A DNA stretch of 64,000 nucleotides from assembly GCA_001599715.1 (NCBI GenBank), contig BCHU01000004.1:558001-622000 (forward strand). The letters are read 5' to 3'. The number at the start of each line of letters is the position of its first letter. Position 1 is the stretch's first letter. Below the pieces are notes generated by a model, which had not been told where the DNA came from, did no database searches, and was given only the letters and a program-made list of their open reading frames with translations. Origin of the DNA: Phaeotremella fagi. Lineage: Eukaryota > Basidiomycota > Tremellomycetes > Tremellales > Phaeotremellaceae. A program made the position numbers and the translations under genes. Positions 12,102 through 23,008 of the stretch are shown piece after piece.

Positions 12102-12524
12102 ATGGGCTTGATCTCATCGACTTTCCGACGTCTCTTCTCCCCCTCCAAACCACTAAACACCAGAGAAATCTCCCATCCATACCCCCTAATCCAAAAAGAA
12201 ACCTTCATATCCAAACCAGAGAAATCCCATCAAATGCGTCACCATCGATTACACGATTCAGATAGACAATATTCATCACCCTCATCCAATAATACTTTCA
12301 CTTCAGGTTCTAGCTCTGGGAAGAGGTTGATGAAGATTCGAAGGGTTGAAGGTGATTGGGAACTTTTACGGCGTGATGAATTGGATGAATTTAGTTTGAG
12401 TAGGGTGGGACTTGTCCTTGGGTTTGAGGGGTTGTCGTCTGGGTCTGGGTCGGGGTCAGAGAGGAGAGAGGGGAGTGGGGAGACTATGGTCTCTGAGATC
12501 AGTAAGAGTTTTGTTCATGATTAG
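12102..12524 (+). CDS. Hypothetical small protein with possible N-myristoylation signal
   Basis: A 140-residue intronless frame beginning MGLISSTFRRLFSPSKP. Gly2 with Ser6 and downstream basic residues fits the eukaryotic N-myristoylation pattern (M-G-x3-[ST]) and recalls the N-terminal helix of Arf/Arl proteins, but no GTPase motifs follow. The rest is Ser/Gly-rich with one ordered-looking stretch (MKIRRVEGDWELLRRDELDE). I do not recognise a family. If the signal is real the protein would sit on a membrane. Coding status is uncertain: it could be an unannotated leader or chance ORF, but its length and signal make it worth listing. Confidence 0.4.
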   Translation: MGLISSTFRRLFSPSKPLNTREISHPYPLIQKETFISKPEKSHQMRHHRLHDSDRQYSSPSSNNTFTSGSSSGKRLMKIRRVEGDWELLRRDELDEFSLSRVGLVLGFEGLSSGSGSGSERREGSGETMVSEISKSFVHD

Positions 12525-12937
12525 GGTAGGGTGGTTACGGTAGGTTATTGTTGGTTTACCTTGTTTGGAGGCTGATAGTTTTTAGATTTCATGTTTCATT
12601 GCATTTAAGCTTTAATTGACGACTTGTAACGATAACGATAGACATTTGGTACTAGTAGTTCATTTATCCATTCATTTTGGTATTCATATTCATTCCTATA
12701 TTCGCATACGTATCCATATTGCATCCATGTAGCTAGCTCGTTGTCGACTGCCAACAGGGTTGTTCTTGTTCTGACTTGCAATGCCAATGCAGCGACTTTT
12801 CTCTTCCACCTAACCCCTCGCTGTCACCACTGAGCTCGAGTCGATGCATGTAAGTTACTCGAGTTGATTGGTGATACTTCTAGCTGTACTTCTGATTTAG
12901 ACGGTGATAATCGGATTCCAAGAATGAGACCGAGGAA

Positions 12938-12980
12938 TGACTTAATGACTTAATGACTCACCAAAAAACGTCATATAAAA
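12938..12980 (+). promoter_or_regulatory. Three phased AP-1-like sites and TATA box upstream of SOD2
   Basis: TGACTTA (12938-12944), TGACTTA (12946-12952) and TGACTCA (12954-12960) repeat with an exact 8-bp period. They are followed by TATAAAA at 12974-12980, about 145 bp before the SOD2 ATG. TGACTCA/TGACTTA are recognised by AP-1-type bZIP factors (Yap1, Gcn4). Placement before a superoxide dismutase suggests oxidative-stress control by a Yap1-like factor, which is inference. Confidence 0.6.
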
Positions 12981-13122
12981 TGCCGCTGAGATTTAAGCAA
13001 CCGTCTTCCTCATTTCTTATTCCATTTCAATATCCTATTCCTTATAAGAGTACCTCACCAATCAAATCACCCAACCAAACAGTAACTTCACAACACTTTA
13101 TACATAACAACAGTAAACAAAC

Positions 13123-14250
13123 ATGGTAGCCATCTTAAGAACTTCTCTTCCCCGTTCGACACTATCTTTGACTAGATCATTAACATCCACAATGTCAAGA
13201 TCAAAACATACTCTTCCAGAGCTCCCATACGCCTATGATGTACGGTCCTTAACTCATCTAGATGAATCATAACTCATACCAACACTGTTTAGGCTCTCGA
13301 ACCGTCAATCTCAAAAGATATCATGACACTTCATCACACCAAACATCACGCTACTTATGTCGCAGGTCTTAACGCTGCTGAAGAGAACCTTAACAAATTC
13401 TCAGCGGCTGGTGATGTCAAGTCACAAATTGGTTTACAAGCTGCCTTGAAGTTTAACGGTGGTGGTCATCTGTAAGTGGAGTCTATCTATATCCATTCAA
13501 TTGATGTCAATCACTAACGCAACGTTTCTTTGTAGTAACCATTCAGTAAGCAACCTCTCCTTCACGCAAACACGTTTGGTTCCCTTCATAACTCATTATA
13601 GCTCTTCTGGAAAAACTTGGCTCCAACAGGTTCAGACGCTACTAAATTCGATTCATTCAAGACATTCGCTAAACAAGTCGAAGCTGATTTCGGTTCATTC
13701 GAAAATTTGAAGACTGAATTGAACACCAAAACAGCCGCTGTTCAAGGTAGTGGTTGGGGCTGGTTGGTAAGTTCTACCTATTCATAATTGATTATAGGTG
13801 CTAACTCATAGGTTCTTAGGGTTACAATACCAAAACAAAGAAGCTTGAGGTTTTGACTACTGCCAATCAAGATCCTTTACTCAGTTAGTTGTTTAGTTGT
13901 CTTTCTTTTGAAATCTGGCGTGGGATGAATTAACATGGTTTTAGCTCACGTTCCTATCATTGGTATTGATATCTGGGAACATGCGTGAGTTCGTCCTCGA
14001 AAAGTACAGACAGAACTGACAAAACATGAAGTTTCTACCTCGATTATAAGAACGTAAGTAGAGAAACAAAGAGCAATGAGAGTAGATATTGATAAAAATA
14101 TATCATAACAAACAGGTTAAACCAGATGTAAGTTTAGATTATCAATACTGGTTGAAATATGACTGATTATACACCCAGTATCTCAAAGCTATCTGGAACG
14201 TCATCAATTTCGAAGAAGCCGAATCAAGATTGAAGGCTGCCCAAGCTTAA
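13123..14250 (+). CDS. SOD2: Mitochondrial manganese superoxide dismutase
   Basis: A gene with several short introns. It converts superoxide to hydrogen peroxide and oxygen in the mitochondrial matrix. The N terminus ([20 protein letters not shown]) is rich in Arg/Ser with no acids, a typical mitochondrial presequence, followed by mature-type [15 protein letters not shown]. Family landmarks are in order: [14 protein letters not shown] (first metal His), GGGHLNHSLFW (second His), [11 protein letters not shown] with the MnSOD-type Gln, and IDIWEHAFYLDYKN with the metal Asp and His. The end ([18 protein letters not shown]) is standard. Introns include 13240-13292 and one splitting GGHL|NHS. Stop TAA 14248-14250. 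A TATA box and AP-1-like repeats precede it. The Mn rather than Fe assignment rests on the Gln position. Confidence 0.95.
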
Positions 14251-14548
14251 ATGTTGTCGATGTCTGAATCAAGGACTAGGCGAAGGGATTTAAAAAAAGG
14301 AAGGGGAGAATGTTGGAATAGATATTTTTTGAATAAAAGCACAAAATTATACGTGAACGCATGCAAGAATTGATAAACTACGAATGGATTGAGCCAATAT
14401 TTTATCGCCACTATAGCTAGATATTTGTTGTTGCAAAATCCAAATGAATCTTGATCTTCAACATCAACTTTTTTGAAATCTTTCCACCGTTTCTTATAAC
14501 AACCCTTATCTCCCTATCTCCTAAACCCAAGATCAAAAACAACCCAAG

Positions 14549-15464
14549 ATGTCGTATTTCATGACCCAGTAAGTCCCCTCTCAAATAGCAGATCATCAAC
14601 TCACGATAAAACCAAAAGTCTCCATTCAGGCTGGCACGTCGATCAGGTAAAGTTCCTTTCTCTGCTTCCATTTTCAAGCACTAGCACTAGAACTGAAATG
14701 CCAAAACTCTACAGGCTATCCTGGTCGAAGAAGATCGTGTAGTCTGTATGAGATTTGGTACAGACGCCAATGAAGATTGTATGGCAATGGATGAAACGCT
14801 TTATAGCGTCAGTGAGAAAGTTCAGAATTTCGCTATTATCTATTTGGGTGGGTTTCATTCTGAATATTAAGTCATTTGTTTGTTTGTTTGTTGACTGATG
14901 GGTTATAGTTGATATAACGGAGGTACCAGATTTCACCAAGGTCAGTTCAAGTCTTCTTCATCTTTCTTGGATTTGGACTTCAATTGATGATGTTGATGAT
15001 AGATGTACGAACTCTATGATCCTTGTACTTTAATGTTCTTTTATCGGTAGGTCGAACGTTCCTTCCATTCGTCCTCTCAGAAGTGACTAGATGATCTCTA
15101 ACTGCTTGTCATAGAAATAAACATATCATGATAGATCTGGGGACTGGTAACAACAATAAAATGTATGTCCAGATTGTTCTTTTTTCTTTTTCAGGTTAGG
15201 ATGAATACTGATCTTGGTGGGTGATAGAAATTGGCCAATCACGGATAAACAGGAGGTAGGCTTTGTACTCCAGTTATTAATGTTGTATCAAATTCTAATT
15301 TCTGAATATTAGATGATCGACGTTATAGAAACTGTCTACAGAGGAGCTTCCAAAGGTCGTGGTTTGGTCGTTGCACCTAAAGGTGTGTCTCAGTTTTTAT
15401 TCTGTATTGTCATACTCAAGCTGATGTTTGCTTCACAGATTATTCGACGAGACATAAATACTAG
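14549..15464 (+). CDS. DIB1: U4/U6.U5 tri-snRNP thioredoxin-like protein DIB1 (Dim1/TXNL4A)
   Basis: A short protein spread over many small exons. Exon 1 is 14549-14568 (MSYFMT plus two bases), joined to HLHSGWHVDQ, then AILVEEDRVVCMRFGTD, ETLYSVSEKVQNFAIIYL, VDITEVPDFTK, MYELYDPCTLMFFYR, NKHIMIDLGTGNNNKINW and MIDVIETVYRGASKGRG, ending DYSTRHKY. This follows Dim1/DIB1 almost residue for residue and has the family's usual ~142-residue length. It is a thioredoxin-fold core component of the spliceosomal tri-snRNP, needed for pre-mRNA splicing. Stop TAG 15462-15464. Its end is 102 bp from the convergent SSL1 gene. Intron density is extreme: about eight introns for 142 codons. Confidence 0.93.
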
Positions 15465-15566
15465 ATGGGCAGGGTTATGGTTATGATGCATTGTATACAA
15501 TATTGCAACTCAGATACAAACGTTGACTAAACAGGACTGGAGAGTTACATTGTTCTTGTTCACTGA

Positions 15567-17495
15567 TCACTGACAACATCCAGGACAAGTATGTAGTGTG
15601 TCATGAACGCTAATAGATGATTGTATCAATTGACAAATCCAAATTCGAGATCGAGAAATCCAGTACTCACTAGAAATCACAATCCACACAGAAATCGTTC
15701 AAACACTTCGAACACCTATATCTACCAGTTGGACTTACACCATCATCAACTGAGGCTACACCAGCGTCAATTCCTGTCATCTTTGATTTGTCAGCTTCAG
15801 ATTTCATTTAATGATGACATCTCAGCTTACAGGTGGAAACTCTGCATCACATCCGAAACATGTCTCTGAGGGTTGGGTGGTGATATCGTTCAATTGTCTA
15901 CTACCTATCAGCGTTCCACAAAGATAATCCACAGCATCAAAACCCACAATGGATTGTAAATCGCAACAGGGAATAAAAACCAATAACTAAAAACGTCGAA
16001 TATCAGCTCCAAACCCAACCGCAACTTGATGCACGTACCTCCGAGCAAGATGTGGACTACTAACCACCATCAAACCACAGACCTCACAATCCGTGGGTAC
16101 ATCACACATTTTTGATCCACACCTCGGACACAGATAACCACCTTTCTTAATTAACCCATGACAAGAACATAAACTTTCACCACCTTGAGCCAACCTAGTT
16201 GGGAATCCCATTACCATCAAATCGCCAGCTGGCGGTTTACCTTTCCCCGTACCGAGTCTAGCGGAAGATAACGCTTGTCGTACACCCAACGTCACTGGGG
16301 TATTCGACAGCGTCGTTGCCGGGGGTGGAATGATTTCCCAAAGCAATTCATGATAATGTTCTTCGTTCATCGCCACTCCGAATTTCCCGTTGGTTCTATC
16401 AGCGATTTGACGACATATTTTTATTTCGGCTGCTAGGGAAATTATCGAGGTTCTTATTCTTGAGAATACTAGGTCGGAGAGGACTTGGTGGATGTTTGTT
16501 GGTCCGTCTGGATCTGCGGTTGAGATTGAGGAGAAGAGGATCAGGATTTCTAGCGAGGATGTTGCAGGTAGATGACTGGTGGGGTCAGGTTTAGACTTTA
16601 CTGAGAGATTTGGTTGGAGAGCTCACCTCATTCCTCCTTTCGCCATCACTAAACCGTTCTGAAGACTGGGCTCTCCTTTTGGTTCCAATTTCTTTTTATC
16701 AGCCAAAGCAGCGAGTACTTCTTGTGGATTACCTATGGGGTTTTTGTTAAGCGAATCAGTAAACAAATTCTCACTTGAGAAGAATCAGAACATACCTCCC
16801 ATGGGAACAAGTACCTCAGATATCCTATCCCTCATCATGATAATCCCAACTTGACCTAATGGATTTTGATCAAACCATTCGATAACGAAAGCTTTCAGGT
16901 ATTGCAATGTCAATTCGAACCTAGGTCACACAATTAACAATGTTCAAATCGTTGCTATTCAGTGATCACCTACCTAGACGGACGAAAATCTTTATCTTTC
17001 ATAGAATCTGATAAATCTATAATGATAAACATATGTCTGATGATCGATCTTCTCAAGGGCGTTTCCGCCATTTGAGCCCTAAGCATATAAATACTCAGTA
17101 TCACCTCTCTTAATCATACTTTATGAGTTTAGACACACCTCTTCCGTCTACCTCTAGCCAACAAACTCTCCACGGCAGATTGCAAACCCCCTTCTTCATC
17201 TTCCTGAACAACGTCCCAACTTCTTTTATAAGTTCCTTCCCAAGTGTGCATCCCCTATAGCAAATCAATATCACATCAGCTTTGGATAAACTTGCTGACA
17301 GCAAAAACGCCAACCCACATCTTTATCTTTAGCATTCGTTCGACCCTTCTTACCTAACGATTGACCATAATCCCCTCTTTTCTTCAACACTCTCGATGGT
17401 CCAGGTCTATCGTCATCCTCTTCATCGGAATAGATTGGTTGGTCTATATCATCGAATTCTTCTGATGAAGCTGGACTGGATTTACGGGGTGCCAT
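15567..17495 (-). CDS. SSL1: TFIIH core subunit SSL1 (p44)
   Basis: Begins MAPRKSSPASSEEFDDIDQP. The exons give MHTWEGTYKRSWDVVQEDEE, then the vWA-like domain (MFIIIDLSDSMKDKDFRPSR, QVGIIMMRDRISEVLVPMGG), then a zinc-binding region (LCSCHGLIKKGGYLCPRCGS, CEVCGLMVVSSPHLAR). An open frame appears to stop at 15987, but that stop is inside an intron (15987-16038). Splicing adds a 39-nt micro-exon (15948-15986, SYWFLFPVAIYN), skips 15901-15947, and reaches the RING-like end: TCFGCDAEF, RYRCSKCLNDFCVDCDFY, HDTLHTCPGCC, stop 15567-15569. SSL1 regulates the XPD/Rad3 helicase in transcription initiation and nucleotide excision repair. Two introns appear to use weaker GTGGGT donors. Convergent with DIB1. 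Confidence 0.9.
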
Positions 17496-18257
17496 GGTGA
17501 TCCGATGGGGTCGGAAAGTCGAAGTGGAACTATTCTACTCTCTCCCCAGAGCGCTTGTGTGATACTGCGAATGTACTACGATTTGAATGGATGGATGATA
17601 TTTGTTTTGTGATTCAAATCCATAGAGAAACATCGCTGAAATCAGCTGGATGGGCCCCATATTTATTGATTACCCCCATTTAAAGTACTAGCGATGGAAG
17701 GCACTATCACCCTCTGGTATAGCTCGATCGAATGCATCGTCAACACCATTTTGCTGTGATTGCGCAGTCAGTATTGAATTTTGAATTGATTCATGTCCAT
17801 AACGTTTCGTCGAATTTGGGGCATGAAACGGAAGATAGCTTCTGGACTAGAATGACAAGTCTTTTCGTGGCAGTGAAACTTCTGCACATGTACGAGTACA
17901 GTGTCATGAACAAATTTGACTTCTTGCTTCCTTCGCCTACCTATTGTGAACAAGAGAACCGTGCATCTACTTTGATCTTTCGTAGTCTTCTCACCTCCTT
18001 GCATCCAGTGGATCTTTGACCTGAGCAGATAAGTAGACTTATATTGGCCTCTTCGTTTTGTTCTCCTTCGGTCACTTTTGCCACTACATCATACATTACA
18101 GGCCATCGATGAAAGGACAGTCTTGATCCTTTCAACTGAGCAAGGCTGAGTTACAAAAGATTCATAAAAAGCTGCATTTCATCAGTAGTTGTTTTTCTTT
18201 CCTCAATCAAACACGTTTGCCACCTACAACTGATTACCCAAAATACAGCGATAGAAG
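17496..18257. other. Intergenic region upstream of SSL1 and of a broken orphan gene
   Basis: About 760 bp without a supportable gene. Short open frames on both strands overlap and have no recognisable domain. A CATGTACGAGTACAGTG sequence at about 17887-17903 resembles the GTAC-rich palindromes found near the other orphan ORFs. Confidence 0.5.
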
Positions 18258-18802
18258 ATGTCTGAAGACTACCATTCCGCAGAGTTCGTAAATGAGAATT
18301 ACGAGACTTGGAAACAAAGTAGCGAGCTTTGGTCAGCCACAATGGAAATGACTCAAAAGCATCAGGGGGCCTTCACTATCATCACAACCAACTGGAAACG
18401 ACCATTTCAATTCACGCTCAATCTAGACGATCCCAAAAAGACATTGACTTTTCTAAACGTATCGCCCAGACGAAAGTTTCCAGAAGGATCTGTTTAAGTA
18501 AACTCACAGATCCCGAGATTTCTGCCTCTTTCCTACAAGATATGCCTTTAAAAACGACGGAAGCTGATCTTGTTAGTGCGATTGAGTCAGCTGTTGAGAA
18601 TATTTATGGTGAGATTTTTGAAGGAGAAGAGGCTTTGTATGGGGATGCGGAAGATTGGGATGAAAGGTGGGATAGATGGAACGAGGTTTTCAGAAATGAT
18701 AGAACATGTATTGCGCAGGTTATAAGTGAAAAGATTCGGGAGGCAACCAAGGCCCTAGAAAGTTCTAATTCTAGATTCCATAGATTCTTACATAAACACT
18801 AG
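18258..18802 (+). pseudogene. Orphan-family gene, interrupted by a frameshift (homologue of the 38.2-38.8 kb gene)
   Basis: Starts ATG at 18258 (MSEDYHSAEF) and reads through NWKRPFQFTLNLDDPKKTL to a TAA at 18495-18497. Homology to the intact copy at 38243-38764 resumes in the -1 frame: DLVSAIESAVENIYGEIFEG, EALYGDAEDWDERW, IAQVISEKIREATKAL, stop before 18803. The matching segments in the intact copy are NKTRPFVFYIDLPDKK and KLKRSIKTAIDELYLNLTIY, then EGEEWE. So one ancestral frame is now split between two. No usable intron joins the halves in phase. Explanations are a decayed gene, a sequencing error (an AAAAA run lies at about 18433-18437), or an unusual frameshift. The family is unknown to me. 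No signal peptide or membrane segment is seen. Confidence 0.65.
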
Positions 18803-20110
18803 AATAGTCACGTAAGAAGTCCCACCATTCTGGAGGACAATTGGATGCATCGAGGTGGATGGTTAGTAATGGTTATTTTAGTCTCCAATAGACCTCGAAA
18901 TCGAATTTGCCTTTTCTTACCCCAAAAAGAGCAGAGTGGGGTGGCAGCTTTAGCGTTGATGAATCGAGTGTCCAATTCAACTCCACGCTCCCTTGCGGAG
19001 TGGCTTTTTCGTTTCATCCTCCAGGTCTGGTCTTCGTGTGAAATCGTCGGCCAATAGACTGCACTTAGTCTATCTGGTGTATTGTGGTGATTAGCACTAC
19101 ATTTACATGGAGGAAGGCGTGGAGGAGTTGAGTGGTGGGATGCCAAGAGTCTCACTGAACGTTCTCCACGATTTGCCAAGCCTATAAGTGATCATGAGTG
19201 TTATGAAGAATAGTATAAGTCAAAAGTCAGACCGTTTCACGTATCGTGCCAATTTTGCCACAAAAGAAGTCATTTCAGACCCATTGAATACCTATAGCAC
19301 AATCTATGACATGATGTCTTGGAGGCAAACGACAACACCTTGGCACGAAAGAGTTGGGATACACGCGAAGCTGTACTTGAGTCGGGTTCTTGACGCTCAA
19401 TTTGGTTAGATTTTCTCCTTTCTGACACCTTTGAATACTGTCAAGCACGCATGAGAGATTCTGATTCTGTGGAGTAGGGAGAGCTTGTGTCGTAGTTAAT
19501 TTTAGGGGTGAGGATCTAGACTCGCCTCAGTGCCTCAATGTAATGTTGAAGGGTAAAAATGACGTGTAACCATCCTTTGACTCCGGCCAGATCTAACTCA
19601 GCCAAAATAGCAATGTAGAGCTAAACCGATAGGAAGGGAAGGAAATAGGATACATTCATATATACATTAATATCAGCAACCAAGAACAGCAAGGACGATC
19701 ACAATGTCATACCAGTATCAACTTTAATCATCCTACTCTACTACCGCAGTTTTCTCAGAGCTTACAGCTACTTACCGGATCTTCCCTTCTTCAGTGAGTC
19801 TTCTTTCCGTCTTTCGCTTGGTGACATTGCGAAAGCGATAAGGTCATCTGCGTTAACCCATGAAGTGTTGTCTGTACTGATGGTTCCTTCTTCTCCACCA
19901 ACTCAGCTTATCGATTCTCAACACTGGAAACTTATGGCCTCATTCTTCGTGAGCTCCTGTCCTCCCTGCATGACGGCCGGCTAGGCTAACTTATCCAAGA
20001 TCTGAACCCCTCATTCAAACAGTCTTTTGTCGACAACCCGAAAATCACTCAGATATCGTTACTACTGAACCCTTCTTCTCTTTGAGGCCGATTGGCCCTG
20101 GTTGTGAAAC
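18803..20110. other. Gene-poor region between broken orphan gene and Myb/SANT-like gene
   Basis: About 1.3 kb. Open frames at 18845-19057 (+), 18808-19179 (-) and 19188-19409 (+) show no domain and no splice continuity. The opposed frames at 18.8-19.2 kb overlap, so they cannot both be selected. The last 400 bp probably include the promoter and leader of the next gene. No transposase remnant was recognised. Confidence 0.45.
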
Positions 20111-21848
20111 ATGTCGCAAGACGACGATCTAGCTAAGGACAGAAAAAAATCTTGTCACTGGACAGACTCTGATACGGATTCATTGATCACTCTCTTATTG
20201 CGATACAAAGATTCAGGTCGGACTGCTGATAATGGATTCAAACCTCATGTTTGGGACGAGGCTGCTCAGATGCTGGAAAGTGCTACTTTTCAAGGTGGAC
20301 CTAAGACCCCGGAAGCATGTAAAAGTCGCTGGCAGAGGGTATGATTAAATTCTACATCAAATCTGTTGGGGGATTGCTAACCCACTATCTCAGTTACAAA
20401 GAGACTACAAGGCAGCTAAGGATATGGAAAACATGCCAGGCTTCTCGTGGGATAGAGCTGGTCATCGATTGTTAGCGTCGTCTGAGGCTTGGAATGCTGC
20501 GGAAAAAGTGAGTCCCTCATTTTTTCAAGCTGTCACCTTACTAATGCGGTCCTCTTTGTTTAGCAAATGGAAGCTCACAAGTACAAGAAGATACATCTAC
20601 CCTGTTATGATTCCCTAGCGATCCTCTGTCCACCCGATAATGCACGAGTGCGACAACGAGCAAAGCCTCGAGCATCATTACCTTCGTCCGATAGCAGCAG
20701 TACAATGGTGTCACTCAACTTGAATAACGGAATTGGAAACTCAAATAACAATGATAATCTTACTAACGGCCACGTCCTTGGTCAAAACCAAGATCACACT
20801 AATGGCCACGACCAACATGTCCCTGTTATGACCAATGGACATTTGTCACAAGCGAACCATGTCTTGCAGCAAAATTCCGGATTGAACCATCATGAACCTG
20901 GCCTCATGATGTGGGAGACTGGAGCAGATGTCGATGGAGAAACAGATTATGATAACTCATTCTCGATCACAGATAACGTAGGTGTTCATGACAATGTTTT
21001 CATCTGTTGATACTGATCTATCACAGACTCCGTTCAACTTGCAGCCAAATAAAAGGTTATATGAAGCAGCTATGATGGGAGCTTCCAACCCTCAACAGTC
21101 CAACCAAAGCTTGCAGCAATCTTCACTCCCTCGACATGCAATCAAAAAACCTAGACTTTCAGATAACACTGGCCAAAGAAATCAAACGATGTCCCATCAT
21201 CAGCAATCCTCAAGCCAAGGTCACCATCAATCCCAACAACAACATCAAAATCATCTAGGTTACCATTTACCTATGACTTTACCGGCTACTCGTTCCCCTG
21301 ACGAATTCAACACCTCATCCTCAGCTCTAGTGGATCCTTCAACGCTTCACTCCCCGACTCATCTCAGTAACAATACAATGACGATGCCACATCAACCACC
21401 TAATACGTATCATCAACAAAATCATCAAACCATGATACCAAACGCGACTCAAACCTCAACCTCCTCCAGCTCCTCCCATCAAACGTCCCCAAACCTACCA
21501 AAACCGTCCCACAACCATAACGCAACCCAGTTCTTCCCAACTCCGCCATATTCGAATTCGAGCGCTAATCTAGCCAATAACATCAATGGTGGAGCTAATC
21601 CTCCACAATCGAATGACATCATGCCACCAGTTTTGACGGATTCGCAAAGACGAACGGAAGCTCTCCTTCGACTTCAGGTCAGAGACGCTGATATGAAAGA
21701 TGAGGATCTGGTGGAGATCATGGCCGAATTCACAGCGAGTATAGCTGCTTGCGACACTTATCTTGCGATCAGGAAAGAGGGTCTGAGGAGACTTTGGTTA
21801 GTGGGGTTGATCAAACGGAGGAAGAAGGCTAGTGAATCTGGGAGATGA
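20111..21848 (+). CDS. Myb/SANT-like (Myb_DNA-bind_3) DNA-binding protein
   Basis: Exons about 20111-20339, 20395-20506, 20564-20976 and 21028-21848, with GT..AG introns. The N-terminal ~130 residues form a Myb/SANT-like domain of the type shared with plant L10-interacting MYB and Harbinger-associated proteins: CHWTDSDTDSLITLLLRYKD, KPHVWDEAAQMLES, PEACKSRWQRLQRDYKAAKD, GFSWDRAGHRLLASSEAW, then KYKKIHLPCYDSL. A long Asn/Gln/His/Ser-rich disordered middle is typical of a transcription regulator. The C terminus is an ordered helical segment (EDLVEIMAEFTASIAACDTY, RRLWLVGLIKRRKK), perhaps an oligomerisation region. A nuclear DNA-binding role is inferred from the domain; targets are unknown. It lies next to the orphan-gene array, but no functional link is shown. 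Confidence 0.7.
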
Positions 21849-22633
21849 TCAGCCGTCCAACACATTTCCAGCTTCATTGCTCAGCTCTTCAATATCATAA
21901 CATAAAAGAGGTTTCATCCTCACCAACAAACTCTCTCTCTAGAATTTAAGAGGGGTTTGTTGTTTCGTTTCATTTCAAAAATTCAAATTTCAATGGGTCT
22001 TCGGTTGTCTTTATTTCTCAAGCCCTCTCTCTATCTATCGTCATTTCTATCATCTGCTTCTATATTTTTTTGGTGTTTCTTTATCCTTGGTCCCTCGGGT
22101 TTTCACCGGATCTTGGTTTTTTTCGGGATTTTTGGGAAAGGAGTTTGTCAGTGGGAGGGGAAGGGATTTATCGTTGTCATATTATTAAATAAAATTGTCG
22201 ATTTGCGGGATGTATTTTGACTTAGCAGTTCAAGATAGTGGATCAAACGCCATTCATGGGATTTATCCCTCTAATCGACGATGCCTTGTATCATTCAGAC
22301 TTCCTCCGTGCTCGGAGCCAGATTGAACCTGTAATATATTGGCACTAATGTCTTCTTCTCATATCCCGATAGCATGAAGCAGAATGGACTACCTTTTTAC
22401 TGCGTCATCGTCTGTGAAAGAAGATACAAGGCTTCGAGAGTGCAATTTGACTATCTCATCAACACAGCAATACTTGTAATCCTTTGATTAACAGCTCCAC
22501 AAATCACCTCAAAAGGAGTGCAAAATATTCGCACGTTGGTTGACCACGTACTGTAAAGTACATATATCCCCCATTCGCTTCTTGAACTTGCTCAATCTTC
22601 TTTCTCTCTTTCACTATCAATATTACAGACACC
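21849..22633. other. Intergenic region upstream of orphan array
   Basis: Contains the 3' flank of the Myb/SANT-like gene and the promoter of the first array gene. A CGTACTGTAAAGTACATATA sequence lies at 22547-22566, about 70 bp before the ATG, combining a GTAC near-palindrome with a TATA-like end. The hydrophobic open frame at 21957-22220 has no homology or start context and is not supported. Confidence 0.5.
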
Positions 22634-23008
22634 ATGTCCGAAACTGAAACCCCAACGATAACCACAACTGCGGCATTCAAAGAACTGCTTGAAACGACTC
22701 ATTTCTCCAGCAATATGACAGATTGGGTCGGGAAGCACGTTCGATTCGGTGGTCAATCAATCACAGACCTCACCAGCGCCAATGCGAAAAAGATCACGAT
22801 GCATGATGTTTCAATAGTTTTCGATTGCCACCTAACATACCCTCCAGTTCAAGATTTGATCGCTCCTCTTGCTAAATCAATTATTCTTTCACTCGAGGTT
22901 TTGTGCGATAGAACGAATGTCGAAAATTATTATGGTGAAGCTAAGAGAAAGGTCTGCATGGCGCTGGAGGAAATTGTAGACCCCGAGATTGATCCTGAAA
23001 GATATTAG
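22634..23008 (+). CDS. Orphan array gene 1 (W-[VI] motif family)
   Basis: An intronless 124-residue frame starting MSETETPTITTTAAFKELLE. It carries the array's shared motif: TTHFSSNMTDWVGKHVRF, followed by GGQSITDLT. I align this with the same region of the four following ORFs: T-x-F, 4-5 residues, W-[VI], then a short strand, two small polar residues and [IL]-x2-[ILF]-T. The second half is predicted mostly helical (VQDLIAPLAKSIILSLEVLC). There is no signal peptide, membrane segment or known domain. The ATG follows a GTAC/TATA-like element at 22547-22566. No function can be assigned. Being intronless in an intron-rich genome suggests a young or retro-derived gene. Confidence 0.6.
   Translation: MSETETPTITTTAAFKELLETTHFSSNMTDWVGKHVRFGGQSITDLTSANAKKITMHDVSIVFDCHLTYPPVQDLIAPLAKSIILSLEVLCDRTNVENYYGEAKRKVCMALEEIVDPEIDPERY

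Noticed and set aside
15621..15869. 82-residue + strand open frame near SSL1
   Set aside because: It is antisense to the spliced C-terminal RING exons of SSL1, which have clear zinc ligands.
18480..18500. Programmed -1 frameshift in the orphan gene
   Set aside because: No in-frame slippery heptamer or clear downstream structure; decay or sequence error is simpler.
18808..19179. Overlapping opposed frames (18845-19057 + and 18808-19179 -)
   Set aside because: No domain or splice continuity on either strand; open on both strands because of composition.
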